Below are positions 30,105 to 40,239 of a DNA stretch of 64,000 nucleotides, in pieces (positions within the stretch are counted from its first letter, which is position 1; each line of letters starts with the position of its first letter). Both the position numbers and the translations under genes were made by a program. The DNA is taken from assembly GCF_003053845.1 (NCBI RefSeq), contig NZ_QAYG01000001.1, forward strand, positions 874,078-938,077. Reading direction: 5' to 3'. Under the pieces are notes generated by a model that worked only from the letters and a program-made list of their open reading frames with translations, had not been told where the DNA came from and ran no database searches. Source of the stretch: Breoghania corrubedonensis. GTDB lineage: Bacteria > Pseudomonadota > Alphaproteobacteria > Rhizobiales > Stappiaceae.

Positions 30105-31895
30105 TCAGGAAATCCGGTGGGCGGGCAGGCAAACGGTGAAACGCGCCCCCAGTATCCGCTCATTTCCTTCCCTATCCGTTTCCACCCTGTTGCTTGCGGT
30201 GATGGTGCCGCGATGCGCCTCCACGATCTGGCGCGAAATGGAGAGCCCGAGGCCGGAATTGTTGCCGAATTCCTCGCCCTCCGGACGGTCGGTATAGAAG
30301 CGCTCGAAGATGCGCTCGGCGACGTCCGGCCGGATGCCGGGCCCCTCGTCGTCAACCGTGATGATGATTTCGCGCCCCTCGCGCCTGGCGGTCACGGTGA
30401 CGTGGCCATCGGGTGGAGAGAACGAACGGGCGTTGTCGAGCAGGTTGTTGAAGACCTGGCCCATACGCGACCCGTTGCCGCGCACCTTGAAGGCATGCGT
30501 CTCGCGCGGCTTGACGAGGTCGAGCACGACCTGCGGCTGGCCCTGGCGACGCACCTGCTGGGCAACGTGGACGATCCCCTCCAGCAGTTCGGCGATGTCC
30601 AGCGGCTCGGAATTGGAACGGGCCAGTTCGGCGTCGAGGCGGGAAGCGTCGGAAATGTCGGAGATCAACCGATCGAGCCTGCGCACGTCGTGCAGGATCA
30701 CGTGCAGCAGGCGTCCGCGCGAATCCTCGTTGCGTGCCAGCGGCAGGGTTTCCACCGCGCTCCTCAGCGAGGTCAACGGGTTCTTGAGTTCGTGCGAGAC
30801 ATCAGCCGCGAAGCGCTCGATCGCGTCCATCCGGTTATAAAGTGCGTTTGTCATGTCGCGCAGCGTGCGCGCGAGATTGCCGATCTCGTCCTGCCGGCCG
30901 GCGAATTCGGGGATCTCCTGACGCGAATCGACGCCGCGACGCACCCGCTCGGCGGCTGCCGCCAGCCGGCGCACGGGACCGGCGATCGTGCCCGCAACGA
31001 GCACCGCGAGCACGGTGGTGACGATGGCGGCAACGAGAAAGACGCGCAGAATCGCCCATCGTTCGGCAGCGACGATGTCGTCGATATCCCCGCCCTGGGT
31101 CGACAAGAGCAATGCCCCGAGCACCGCGCGAAAGCGCTGGACCGGCACGGCGACGGAGACGATCAGTTCGCCCTTTTCCGAAACCCGGACGATGGAGGCC
31201 GGCGACCCGCCAAGGGCGGCCACCACCTCCGGATAGCTGCGGCCGCTGCCGCCGCCGGCTTCCTCATAGAGTGGCAGATCACCGCGACGCAGCCAAAGCT
31301 TGATCTTCTGCCAGATGCTCTCCAGCCAGCCGGTCGTGTCTTCCTTGGTGGAGGGCAGGTCGAAGCGCAGGATCTGTCCGCGCGCGTAAAGGTGGCGGCT
31401 GTCGAGGATCAGCGTCCCGTCGGGATCATAGATGCGCGCGCGCGTCTTGGTGGGGGAGATCAGACGCCGCAGCACCGGTGCAACGCGCTCGGGATTGATC
31501 GGAAAATCGAGCGCGCGCGACTGCTCGTCATTGGGCGAGAGGCTCTCGCCGGCCTGAAGCTCCAGCAGCTTTTCCGGATCGATGGTGATGGCGTCGGTGT
31601 CGACCGTGGCCGACGCCGCGATCGCGCCTGCGATGATCTGCCCCTGTATCAGCAGGCTCTGGACGCGCGCATCAATCAACCCCGCGCGGAACTGGTTGAG
31701 GTAGAGAATGCCGGAAGCGAGCGCCAGAAGAGCCGCTAGATTGAGGACGACGATGCGTCGGGTGAGACTGGAAAAGACGTAGGTGGAGAGCACCGAGCCC
31801 ACGCGCACGAGCAACCGCCGCCGCACCCTGCGGCGTTCCACGCGGCGCTTTTCGCCGGCATTCGCGGCTTCGGTGCGCGTATCGATGGTCGTCAC
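30105..31895 (-). CDS. chvG: Sensor histidine kinase ChvG/ExoS
   Basis: A membrane sensor kinase that responds to acidic or host-related envelope cues, balanced in relatives by the periplasmic inhibitor ExoR. Structure in order: basic N-terminus, first membrane helix (about 46-66), a long periplasmic domain, second membrane helix (about 275-297), HAMP region, DHp box FAADVSHELKNPLTSLRSAVETL with intact His, and HATPase with NLLDNARSFS, DDEGPGI and FGNNSGLGLSISRQIVEAHRG. Length 596 residues. It is followed closely by hprK. The chvI partner lies upstream after a 145-base gap. Confidence 0.95.
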   Translation of the reverse strand: MTTIDTRTEAANAGEKRRVERRRVRRRLLVRVGSVLSTYVFSSLTRRIVVLNLAALLALASGILYLNQFRAGLIDARVQSLLIQGQIIAGAIAASATVDTDAITIDPEKLLELQAGESLSPNDEQSRALDFPINPERVAPVLRRLISPTKTRARIYDPDGTLILDSRHLYARGQILRFDLPSTKEDTTGWLESIWQKIKLWLRRGDLPLYEEAGGGSGRSYPEVVAALGGSPASIVRVSEKGELIVSVAVPVQRFRAVLGALLLSTQGGDIDDIVAAERWAILRVFLVAAIVTTVLAVLVAGTIAGPVRRLAAAAERVRRGVDSRQEIPEFAGRQDEIGNLARTLRDMTNALYNRMDAIERFAADVSHELKNPLTSLRSAVETLPLARNEDSRGRLLHVILHDVRRLDRLISDISDASRLDAELARSNSEPLDIAELLEGIVHVAQQVRRQGQPQVVLDLVKPRETHAFKVRGNGSRMGQVFNNLLDNARSFSPPDGHVTVTARREGREIIITVDDEGPGIRPDVAERIFERFYTDRPEGEEFGNNSGLGLSISRQIVEAHRGTITASNRVETDREGNERILGARFTVCLPAHRIS

Positions 31896-32040
31896 TCCGG
31901 CTCAGAAACGTCATTCGGCTCGCGGAACCGACCACTGGTGACAGCGGCAGGCCGGTTTTGCCGCGCCGACACGGGTCAAGTCAATCTCCGCCCGGCAGGC
32001 GAGCACCTCACGAGAAACCGGCAGGACCGAACTGGATCGT

Positions 32041-32739
32041 TCAGCCCTCGCGGAACCGGTAGCCGACGCCGTAGAGCGTCTCGATCATGTCGAATTCCTT
32101 GTCGACAACCTTGAACTTCTTGCGCAACCGCTTGATGTGGCTGTCGATGGTGCGGTCGTCGACATAGACCTGATCGTCATAGGCAGCGTCCATCAGGGCG
32201 TTGCGGCTCTTGACCACGCCGGGACGCTGGGCGAGCGAATAGAGGATGAGGAATTCGGTGACGGTCAGCGTCACCGGCTGGCCCTGCCAGGTGCAGGTGT
32301 GGCGCTCCTGATCCATCACGAGGAGGCCACGCTCCAGAGTGCGGGCATCCTCGCCCTTGGGGGTGGTCGCATCGCGCGGCTGGGCACGGCGCAGGACCGA
32401 ACGCACCCGTTCCACCAGCAGGCGCTGGGAAAAGGGTTTGCGGATAAAATCGTCGGCGCCCATCTTCAGGCCGAACAACTCGTCGATCTCATCGTCCTTG
32501 GAGGTGAGGAAGATCACCGGCATGTCGGTACGCTGGCGCAGCCGCCGCAGCAACTCCATTCCATCCATGCGCGGCATCTTGATGTCGAGGATGGCGAGAT
32601 CGACCGGATCTCCCGTCAGCCCGTCAAGCGCAGAAGCACCGTCGGTATAGGTCTGCACCCGGTAGCCTTCTGACTCCAGGGCGATAGAGACGGACGTGAG
32701 AATGTTGCGGTCGTCGTCCACAAGAGCAATCGTGGGCAT
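32041..32739 (-). CDS. chvI: Response regulator ChvI
   Basis: An OmpR-family transcription factor paired with ChvG; it controls exopolysaccharide, envelope and acid-response genes. The receiver domain has VDDD near residue 8, phosphorylated Asp52 in [24 protein letters not shown] and [15 protein letters not shown]. The C-terminal winged helix contains [35 protein letters not shown] and [10 protein letters not shown]. Length 232 residues. Confidence 0.96.
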   Translation of the reverse strand: MPTIALVDDDRNILTSVSIALESEGYRVQTYTDGASALDGLTGDPVDLAILDIKMPRMDGMELLRRLRQRTDMPVIFLTSKDDEIDELFGLKMGADDFIRKPFSQRLLVERVRSVLRRAQPRDATTPKGEDARTLERGLLVMDQERHTCTWQGQPVTLTVTEFLILYSLAQRPGVVKSRNALMDAAYDDQVYVDDRTIDSHIKRLRKKFKVVDKEFDMIETLYGVGYRFREG

Positions 32740-33066
32740 GAGGCGAGCCTGTTTTCCTGTTCTATCAAGAATACCGTCTTCCGGTCGCGTTTGGCGACTA
32801 AAATGCGAACAAATTAAGGCACATGCCCCGGAGATCGATTGAGTGCAGCTCGCACATATGCATTAAACAACTGGAATCAATAGGCAAATTCAAAACAAAG
32901 CGAAAAAGCCGCATGAGAGGCTTTGTCCGCGTCCGGTCCTGAGCGCGCTCGGCGGCTCGCCGCTTTTCATTGAACACGCGCACCGCGCTGGACACGGGCT
33001 GCGCGCATCGCCGATCCTTCCGGCGACGTATTCCCTGCCCGCCCCGAACGGAGCCCGAACGCCGCG
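32740..33066. other. chvI-hugZ divergent intergenic region
   Basis: About 330 bases carrying both promoters. It is AT-richer next to chvI (roughly 32800-32910). A hairpin, AAAGCC / GGCTTT (32905-32924), followed on the minus strand by TTTTT looks like a small terminator for leftward transcription starting within or antisense to the next gene; no gene matches it. Confidence 0.4.
32903..32924 (-). terminator. Orphan small terminator-like hairpin
   Basis: A 6-bp stem AAAGCC / GGCTTT with an 8-nt loop, then TTTTT on the minus strand. No annotated minus-strand gene lies directly upstream, so it may end a short antisense or intergenic RNA, or be chance. Confidence 0.35.
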
Positions 33067-33810
33067 ATGAACGAGACAGACGATTTCCAGCCGATTACCG
33101 CAGCACGCAAGATCCTGCGCAGCGCCGCAACCGGGGCTCTCGCCACACTCGAGGTTGAGGGCGGCGCACCCTACGCCTCGCTGGTTACCGTGGCCACCGA
33201 CTTCGAAGGCGCGCCTGTGCTCTTGCTGTCCGATCTCGCGCTTCACACCCGCAACCTGAAGGCGGATTCGCGTGTGAGCCTCCTTCTGGAGGAGCGCAAC
33301 GCCTTCGAGCCGTTGCAGGGCGCCCGGCTGTCGCTTGCGGGAACGATCGCCCGCGTGGACGAAGACGCCCGCGTCCGCCGCCGCTTTCTTGCCCGCCACC
33401 GGGATGCGGAAGACTATGCGGGCTTTCGCGATTTCGGCTTTTACCGGGTGACGGTCGAACGCGGACACCTTGTGGCCGGGTTCGGCAGGATCAATGACAT
33501 CGCGGGCAAGGATCTGCTGAGCGACGTCGCCGGCGCCGATGCACTCGCCGCAGCGGAAGAAGATATCGTCTCGCACATGAACCAGGACCACGGTGACGCG
33601 TTGACCCTTTATGCGACACGGCTGATCGGGATGAAGGGAGATGTCGGTGAGGAAGGCTGGATAATGACCGGTTGCGACCCGGACGGGATCGACCTTCGCA
33701 ACGGCGACGGACAACACAACGTCCGCCTCGCCTTCGAGAGATCGGTAACGGACGCCTCCGGGATGCGCACGATGCTGGTGGCATACGCAAAGACAGCCAG
33801 GCATCGTTGA
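33067..33810 (+). CDS. HugZ/pyridoxamine 5'-phosphate oxidase-like protein with DUF2470 domain
   Basis: A split-barrel flavin/heme-utilisation type protein. Residues 1-145 form the PNPOx-like barrel (RSAATGALATLEVEGGAPYASLVTV, PVLLLSDLALHTRNLKADSRVSLLL), and the C-terminal part is a DUF2470 domain with the diagnostic EEDIVSHMNQDHGDALTLYA. HugZ-family members degrade or bind heme, but many alphaproteobacterial homologues are uncharacterised. No iron-uptake genes are adjacent. Length 247 residues. Confidence 0.83.
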   Translation: MNETDDFQPITAARKILRSAATGALATLEVEGGAPYASLVTVATDFEGAPVLLLSDLALHTRNLKADSRVSLLLEERNAFEPLQGARLSLAGTIARVDEDARVRRRFLARHRDAEDYAGFRDFGFYRVTVERGHLVAGFGRINDIAGKDLLSDVAGADALAAAEEDIVSHMNQDHGDALTLYATRLIGMKGDVGEEGWIMTGCDPDGIDLRNGDGQHNVRLAFERSVTDASGMRTMLVAYAKTARHR

Positions 33811-34140
33811 GCGGTCAAATTCTTTACCGCTACGGTACTCAAAGGAAGACGACCACAACTAAATCGATTTAGACGCCTGATTATGTTGAGGCCGAACCTT
33901 GTCCGCCGCAGAACGATCAACTAACGTCGCGCCACTTGGCAGCCCTTAGCCGGGTCTGCCCGGAACCGGGAGGGACAAACACGATTCCGCTCCCCGCATC
34001 GCGCCGCAGCGTGTCGCGGCACGACGCCTGCAAAACAACAAAACGGCCATAGGTCGGGTCTTGGTCTCAGGTGTGTCAGGAACCGGAACAAGAAGAAAAT
34101 CCGGGCAGGAACGCGCAATGCAATCAGGGTATCTTCGAAG
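33811..34140 (+). other. pckA upstream region
   Basis: 330 bases before pckA, AT-richer at its left end. It contains the 14-bp palindrome at 33859-33872 (listed separately). I see no RNA gene. The remaining sequence presumably holds the pckA promoter and leader. Confidence 0.45.
33859..33872. promoter_or_regulatory. LacI-type palindrome, candidate PckR operator
   Basis: CTAAATCGATTTAG is a perfect 14-bp palindrome with a central CG, the layout of LacI/GalR-family operators. It lies upstream of pckA. In Sinorhizobium, pckA and central carbon genes are controlled by the LacI-family regulator PckR. The link is inference; the distance to the start (about 270 bases) is long unless the leader is long. 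Confidence 0.4.
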
Positions 34141-35757
<1,617 letters not shown>

Positions 35758-35783
35758 GGCCGACCCTCATTCAAGATCACGAC

Positions 35784-35813
35784 AGGCGTCCGGAGGGATC
35801 CGGGCGCCTTTTT
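35784..35813 (+). terminator. pckA Rho-independent terminator
   Basis: AGGCGTCCGG / CCGGGCGCCT form a 10-bp stem (one wobble) with a 6-nt loop, followed by TTTT, 27 bases after the pckA stop. Confidence 0.9.
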
Positions 35814-35918
35814 CGCTTCGGGACGAGACTTGCCCAACATCCCCCTTCCTCCCGTTGCGGCCGATCCTATATGCTTGCGCTCAAGGACAGCGGGAAACGG
35901 CGCGGGGAGAATGCCCAG

Positions 35919-36290
35919 ATGACCAGTTCCACCCATTATCAGTCGGCCAATCATCAGGCTCTTGAAACGGTTCCCGACACGCTCGACGTGCTCGCCGTCG
36001 CCGAGGGCTGGCGCGCGGCCGGGCGCGACGTGGCGCTTGCGACCGTCATGGAGACTTGGGGCTCGGCTCCGCGTCCCGTGGGCAGCCATCTCGTCATCGA
36101 CGGCGAGGGCAATTTCGAGGGCTCCGTTTCGGGCGGTTGCGTCGAGGGCGCCGTCGTCGGCGAGGCGCTCGACGTTCTGGAGAACGGAAAGCCGCGCATG
36201 CTGGAATTCGGCGTCGCCGACGAGACGGCCTGGAAGGTCGGACTTTCCTGCGGCGGGCGTATCCGCGTCTATGTAGAGAAGGTCGACTGA
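35919..36290 (+). CDS. XdhC/CoxI family protein, N-terminal-type half
   Basis: A small protein equivalent to the N-terminal XdhC_CoxI domain, which helps insert or sulfurate the molybdenum cofactor in xanthine or CO dehydrogenase-type enzymes. Motifs: VALATVMETWGSAPRPVGSHLVI, GSVSGGCVEGAVV, and SCGGRIRVYVE at the end. ATG 35919 has GGGGAGA upstream at good spacing; 123 residues. The Rossmann half is encoded by the next gene 40 bases on, so what is one protein in many bacteria is split here. Confidence 0.85.
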   Translation: MTSSTHYQSANHQALETVPDTLDVLAVAEGWRAAGRDVALATVMETWGSAPRPVGSHLVIDGEGNFEGSVSGGCVEGAVVGEALDVLENGKPRMLEFGVADETAWKVGLSCGGRIRVYVEKVD

Positions 36291-36330
36291 TGATCCGTCC
36301 CGATCTTTCCCTCGCACCGGAGCTGACGCC

Positions 36331-37059
36331 ATGGATCTTGCGCTCCTGAAGCAACTCAACAGGGAACGCGCCGCCCGGCGCGGCTGCATCCTGGTGAGCG
36401 AAATAGCCACCGGCGCCCAACGCCTCGTACTGGAAACCGATGATACGTCTGCCGATCCACTGGCGGAGGAATTCGCCGCCCGGTTTCGCTCCGGCAAGTC
36501 CGGCATGGTAAGCGACGAGGCGGACGGTCAGGTGTTTCTCAATGTCAGCGTGCCGCCGCCCCGGCTCGTCGTGATCGGCGCGGTACACATCTCGCAGGCA
36601 CTGACGCCCATCGCGGCAATCGCCGGCTTCGACATGGAAATCATCGACCCGCGCACGGCTTTCGCGAGCCCCGAACGGTTTCCCGATGTGCCGCTTCATG
36701 CGGAATGGCCCGAAGACGTGATCCCCCGAAAGGTCTCGCTCGACCGCTACACCGCCCTCGCCGCGCTCACCCACGATCCAAAGATCGACGATTATCCGCT
36801 GATCAAGGCGCTCTCCTCCGGCTGTTTCTATGTCGGCGCGCTGGGCAGCCGCAAGACGCACGCGTCCCGTGTCGAGCGGCTGACGAAAGCCGGCGCGAGC
36901 GAGGCGGATCTCGCCCGCATCAAGGCGCCCATCGGCGTGAATATCGGAGCCGCGAGCCCTGCGGAAATCGCAGTCGCCGTGATGGCCCAGATCATCGAAG
37001 AATTGCGCAAGGGCGCGCGCGCCAGTGTGCCGGCGCCCGTCCGCGAGGCAATGGCGTGA
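36331..37059 (+). CDS. XdhC family protein, Rossmann-type half
   Basis: Carries the C-terminal XdhC Rossmann domain: PPRLVVIGAVHISQALTPIAAIAGFDMEIIDPR (the usual GxGH loop appears as GAVH), ALTHDPKIDDYPLIKAL, FYVGALGSRKTHASRVERL and IKAPIGVNIGAASPAEIAVAVMAQII. Together with the preceding gene it forms the two-part maturation factor for a molybdenum hydroxylase. Its stop overlaps the next gene's GTG start (GTGA). The target molybdoenzyme is not in this window. Confidence 0.87.
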   Translation: MDLALLKQLNRERAARRGCILVSEIATGAQRLVLETDDTSADPLAEEFAARFRSGKSGMVSDEADGQVFLNVSVPPPRLVVIGAVHISQALTPIAAIAGFDMEIIDPRTAFASPERFPDVPLHAEWPEDVIPRKVSLDRYTALAALTHDPKIDDYPLIKALSSGCFYVGALGSRKTHASRVERLTKAGASEADLARIKAPIGVNIGAASPAEIAVAVMAQIIEELRKGARASVPAPVREAMA

Positions 37060-38717
37060 TCTTCGCCACCCTGCCGCTGGCAGAATGCGAAGGGGCGACC
37101 CTCGCCCATTCGCTGAAAATACCCGGGCTCGTCCTGAAGAAGGGCACAGAACTTACCGCTGCCCATATCGCCGCGCTCAGCGAAGCTGGTGTCGGGGAAA
37201 TCACCGTCGCGCGGCTGGCGGAGACGGACGTCAAGGAAGACCGGGCCGCGGCCCTCATCGCCGAGGGTGTCGCCGGACCCGGCGTGACGGTGGAGCGCGC
37301 TTTCACCGGCCGCGCCAACATCTTCGCTGATGCCGCAGGTGTACTCGTCGTCGACCGTGCGGGCATCGACCGGCTCAACCGCATCGATCCCGCCATCACG
37401 CTTGCCACTTTGGGAGAATATGCGCCGGTGGAAGCCGGCCGCATGGTGGCGACGGTCAAGATCATCCCCTATGCCGTTGCCGGCGATCTGGTGGCCACGG
37501 CCTCCGCGCATGGACAGGAAGGCCTTCTGCGCCTTGCGCCCTACCGGGCGATGAAAGTCGCGCTCATCTCGACCCGGCTGGCATCGCTGAAGGAGCGGAC
37601 CATCGACAAGACGGTGGCCGTCACGCGCGAGAGGTTGAGGCCTGCGGGGGCGAAGATCATCGCCGATATCCGCATTCCGCATGAGGCCGGGGTTCTCGCC
37701 GAAGCCCTGCGCAAGGTGCGCGCCGAGGGCGCAGAGCTTGTCATCGTTTTCGGCGCCTCGGCAAATGTCGATCTCGGCGATGTGGTGCCGCGCGCGATCG
37801 AGGCGGCCGGTGGCCGGGTGGAGCATTTTGGCATGCCGGTCGATCCCGGCAATTTGCTGGTAATGGCGCGCCTCGGCGACATTCCGGTAATCGGCGCACC
37901 GGGATGCGCGCGCAGCCCCAGCGAAAACGGTTTCGACTGGGTGCTGAGACGTACGCTTGCCGGCCTCGCCGTTACGGCAGACGATCTGACCGGTCTCGGT
38001 GTCGGCGGGTTGTTGATGGAGATCGTCTCGCGTCCGCAACCGCGCCGGGCCCCGCAGCCGGATATTTCCGGGGCCGCAGCGCCGCGTGTCGCCATTCTTG
38101 TGCTGGCCGCCGGTCGATCCACTCGCATGGGCGGGCCGAACAAGCTCCTCGCCACGATCGACGGTGAACCGCTTGTGCGCATCGCCGCGCGCCATGCGCT
38201 CGATGCGGATCCGGCCTCGGTAACGGTCGTCACCGGGCACATGGCGGACAAGGTCGGCGCGGCGCTCTCGGGGCTCGACGTCGCCATCGTCCACAATCAG
38301 GATTACGCCGAAGGCCTTTCCACCTCGCTCAAGGCCGGTATCGCGGCGCTGCCCGGGGAGATCGACGCAGCACTCGTCATGCTCGCCGACATGCCGCAGG
38401 TTTCACCGGAGATCATCACCCGTCTGATCGATGCCTACGATCCGCCGGCCGGCGCCCTCATCGTCGTACCGACGGTTGCCGGCAAGCAGGGCAATCCCGT
38501 TCTCTGGTCGAAACGCTATTTCGCCGATCTCATGACGATCCAGGGCGATGTCGGCGCCCGCCACCTGATCGGCACAAACGCGCAATCCGTGGTGGAAGTG
38601 GAGGTTGGCGAAGCCGCCCGGCTCGATCTCGACACGCCGGAGGCCCTGGCAGACGTGGGTGGGGAAATCGTCCGGACTCTCAATGTTCCTGCCACCTACG
38701 TAGTAGAGGATAAATAA
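37056..38717 (+). CDS. MoeA-like / MobA-like fusion protein (molybdenum cofactor cytidylyltransferase type)
   Basis: A two-domain protein of about 553 residues. The N-terminal part (to about 330) resembles the molybdopterin-binding MoeA/MogA fold, with LKIPGLVLKKGTELTAAHIAAL, IIADIRIPHEAG and VDLGDVVPRAIEAAGG. The C-terminal part (from about 345) is a MobA/MocA-type NTP transferase: AILVLAAGRSTRMGGPNKLLATIDGEPLVR, VVTGHM, LADMPQVSPEIITRLI and QGNPVLWSKRYF. This suits a nucleotidyltransferase that makes MCD or MGD for the enzyme served by the XdhC proteins. GTG 37056 overlaps the previous stop. The three genes form an operon that ends at the AT-rich island. Confidence 0.85.
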   Translation: MIFATLPLAECEGATLAHSLKIPGLVLKKGTELTAAHIAALSEAGVGEITVARLAETDVKEDRAAALIAEGVAGPGVTVERAFTGRANIFADAAGVLVVDRAGIDRLNRIDPAITLATLGEYAPVEAGRMVATVKIIPYAVAGDLVATASAHGQEGLLRLAPYRAMKVALISTRLASLKERTIDKTVAVTRERLRPAGAKIIADIRIPHEAGVLAEALRKVRAEGAELVIVFGASANVDLGDVVPRAIEAAGGRVEHFGMPVDPGNLLVMARLGDIPVIGAPGCARSPSENGFDWVLRRTLAGLAVTADDLTGLGVGGLLMEIVSRPQPRRAPQPDISGAAAPRVAILVLAAGRSTRMGGPNKLLATIDGEPLVRIAARHALDADPASVTVVTGHMADKVGAALSGLDVAIVHNQDYAEGLSTSLKAGIAALPGEIDAALVMLADMPQVSPEIITRLIDAYDPPAGALIVVPTVAGKQGNPVLWSKRYFADLMTIQGDVGARHLIGTNAQSVVEVEVGEAARLDLDTPEALADVGGEIVRTLNVPATYVVEDK

Positions 38718-39552
38718 TATAACTTGGAGATTTATTTGAAATGCTTATAACGAAATATTGCACACCTGACGCCAGACAACATATTCTCTCTGGTAATTTC
38801 AAGATCGGCTCATTGTCAGAATATAGAAGTTCTGAAGCTGGTGGAGGACTAATGGCAGATCGAGGAGAAGGGATGGGAGAAATTGGCCTGGCTGGAAATT
38901 CGCTTATCCGTTCCGGTCGATTTGGTTCCTTTAATTTCTCGAATGTAGGCCTATCAGGCGATAGGCCATTCTTCACACAAGGATTTTCAATAGATGCGCA
39001 CGTATACTGCACCTCAGTTGGCGGATACAATCGAGACACGCACATGAATATTCGAAATGGAACAAGATCGTATTGTGCAAACCCTAATTACAAATCTTTT
39101 ATTGTTTTGGATCTAGATTATCTAATTAAAGCCTTCGAAGAAATAAAGTATTCTATGAATAAAGATGACACTAATATATATAATGGAGAAGTTAGGTATT
39201 GTTCGAGAGAAAAGGTGATTAGAAGTGAGAATTCAAATGTCAACTCAAGTGGCAATGATGTAGAAATGCATATGAAAGATATAATATTTATTAAACAAGA
39301 TATTTTTCAAGTTGAAAATGAATATAGAATATCTATTTTTAGTATAAATAACGATAAATTATTGAAGAGTGTATATACAAGAGATATGAGCGAGTATATA
39401 CAGAAATTATTTGTGCGTTCGATAGTAGACAAAGGTGCAAATCTCGAATAAAATGTGAAATATATTTTTGAAATTAAAATGTAAATATTGATAAATTATA
39501 CTTTCTTGCTTTATGATTAAAGTAATCATCACCTTTCGAAAGAAATATAGCT
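38718..39552 (+). other. AT-rich compositional island 1
   Basis: From just after the MoeA/MobA-like gene to the L,D-transpeptidase start the sequence is strikingly AT-rich, with poly-A/T tracts and a perfect 7-bp inverted repeat ATGATTA-AAG-TAATCAT at 39513-39529. It holds one gene. No integrase, transposase, tRNA or obvious direct repeat flanks it. Confidence 0.75.
38741..39451 (+). CDS. Orphan AT-rich gene, hypothetical protein
   Basis: A 236-residue protein I do not recognise. It has no signal peptide or membrane helix. The N-terminus (ITKYCTPDARQHILSGNF, then IGSLSEYR and ADRGEGMGE) and the late block IIFIKQDIFQVENEYRISIF distantly suggest DUF2971-type proteins, in which a Tyr-Arg segment, an early acidic-Gly motif and a late E-Y-R strand are found; this is weak. 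Codon use is very different from its neighbours: 14 of the 60 bases at 39121-39180 are G or C, in a GC-rich chromosome. It sits alone directly after the molybdenum operon. Horizontal acquisition is likely; an anti-phage or toxin role is possible but not shown. Confidence 0.7.
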   Translation: MLITKYCTPDARQHILSGNFKIGSLSEYRSSEAGGGLMADRGEGMGEIGLAGNSLIRSGRFGSFNFSNVGLSGDRPFFTQGFSIDAHVYCTSVGGYNRDTHMNIRNGTRSYCANPNYKSFIVLDLDYLIKAFEEIKYSMNKDDTNIYNGEVRYCSREKVIRSENSNVNSSGNDVEMHMKDIIFIKQDIFQVENEYRISIFSINNDKLLKSVYTRDMSEYIQKLFVRSIVDKGANLE

Positions 39553-39616
39553 ATGAACCGACGCACCCTCTTCTGTGGGGCCGCCGCATGTTTGGGGGGC
39601 AATTGGCTTCAGCTTT
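39553..39616 (+). pseudogene. Out-of-frame signal-peptide segment of the L,D-transpeptidase gene
   Basis: ATG 39553 opens a short frame that encodes a twin-arginine/hydrophobic signal start and stops at a TAG shortly after the G6 tract. It is best read as the displaced 5' end of the L,D-transpeptidase gene. The other possibility is an independent short peptide, which is unlikely. Confidence 0.6.
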
Positions 39617-40204
39617 AGCTCCTTACAGTCGCGCAGCCCCGCCTCCGCCGCCGTCTGGTTCTCCGGCACCGCGGAAGATGAGGGTTTCCAGTACCGTCGC
39701 ACCAATTTCGGCACCATCAAGCCGCAGTGGCGACGACAGATGGTGAAGTATTTCTCCAGCGAGCCGCCGGGAACCGTGGTGGTCGATACCAAGCACCACT
39801 TTCTCTACTGGATCTGGGAGAACAACATGGCGCTGCGTTACGGCGTGGGCGTCGGCAAGGAGGGCTTCCAGTGGTTTGGCCACGCCCGCGTCGACCGCAA
39901 GGCGCTGTGGCCGCGCTGGGTGCCGCCACCGGAAATGCTGGAGCGCAAGCCGAACCTGCCGAAACTCGTCAAGGGTGGCGCGCCGAACAATCCGCTGGGA
40001 CCACGTGCGCTGTATCTTTATCGCGACGGCCGCGATCTCGGCTACCGGCTGCACGGCACACTGGAGCCGTGGAGCATCGGCAATGATGTGTCCTCAGGCT
40101 GCGTGCGGATGTTCCCCGAGGACGTCATCGATCTTTATCAGCGCTGCCCGATCGGAACCCGCGTGCTGGTGCTGGAACATATCGCGGCCGCCAAGGAAGG
40201 CTGA
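39575..40204 (+). CDS. L,D-transpeptidase (YkuD family), signal peptide apparently out of frame
   Basis: A periplasmic transpeptidase forming 3-3 peptidoglycan cross-links or anchoring proteins to murein. The YkuD domain has TNFGTIKPQWRRQMV, PGTVVVDTKHHFLYW, YGVGVGKEGF, NNPLGPRALYLY, YRLHGTLEPWSIG and the catalytic cysteine motif VSSGCVRM. The first in-frame start, GTG 39575, gives no good signal peptide. In the +1-offset frame, ATG 39553 encodes MNRRTLFCGAAACLG, a typical exported-protein start. Removing one G from the G6 run at 39594-39599 would join it to AIGFSFSSLQSRSPASA and the mature domain. So the gene is frameshifted in its signal sequence, or the assembly has one G too many. Confidence 0.85.
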   Translation: MGPPHVWGAIGFSFSSLQSRSPASAAVWFSGTAEDEGFQYRRTNFGTIKPQWRRQMVKYFSSEPPGTVVVDTKHHFLYWIWENNMALRYGVGVGKEGFQWFGHARVDRKALWPRWVPPPEMLERKPNLPKLVKGGAPNNPLGPRALYLYRDGRDLGYRLHGTLEPWSIGNDVSSGCVRMFPEDVIDLYQRCPIGTRVLVLEHIAAAKEG

Positions 40205-40239
40205 CGACGTTCGCAAGGGGCAAGGGGGGGCTGAACGCA

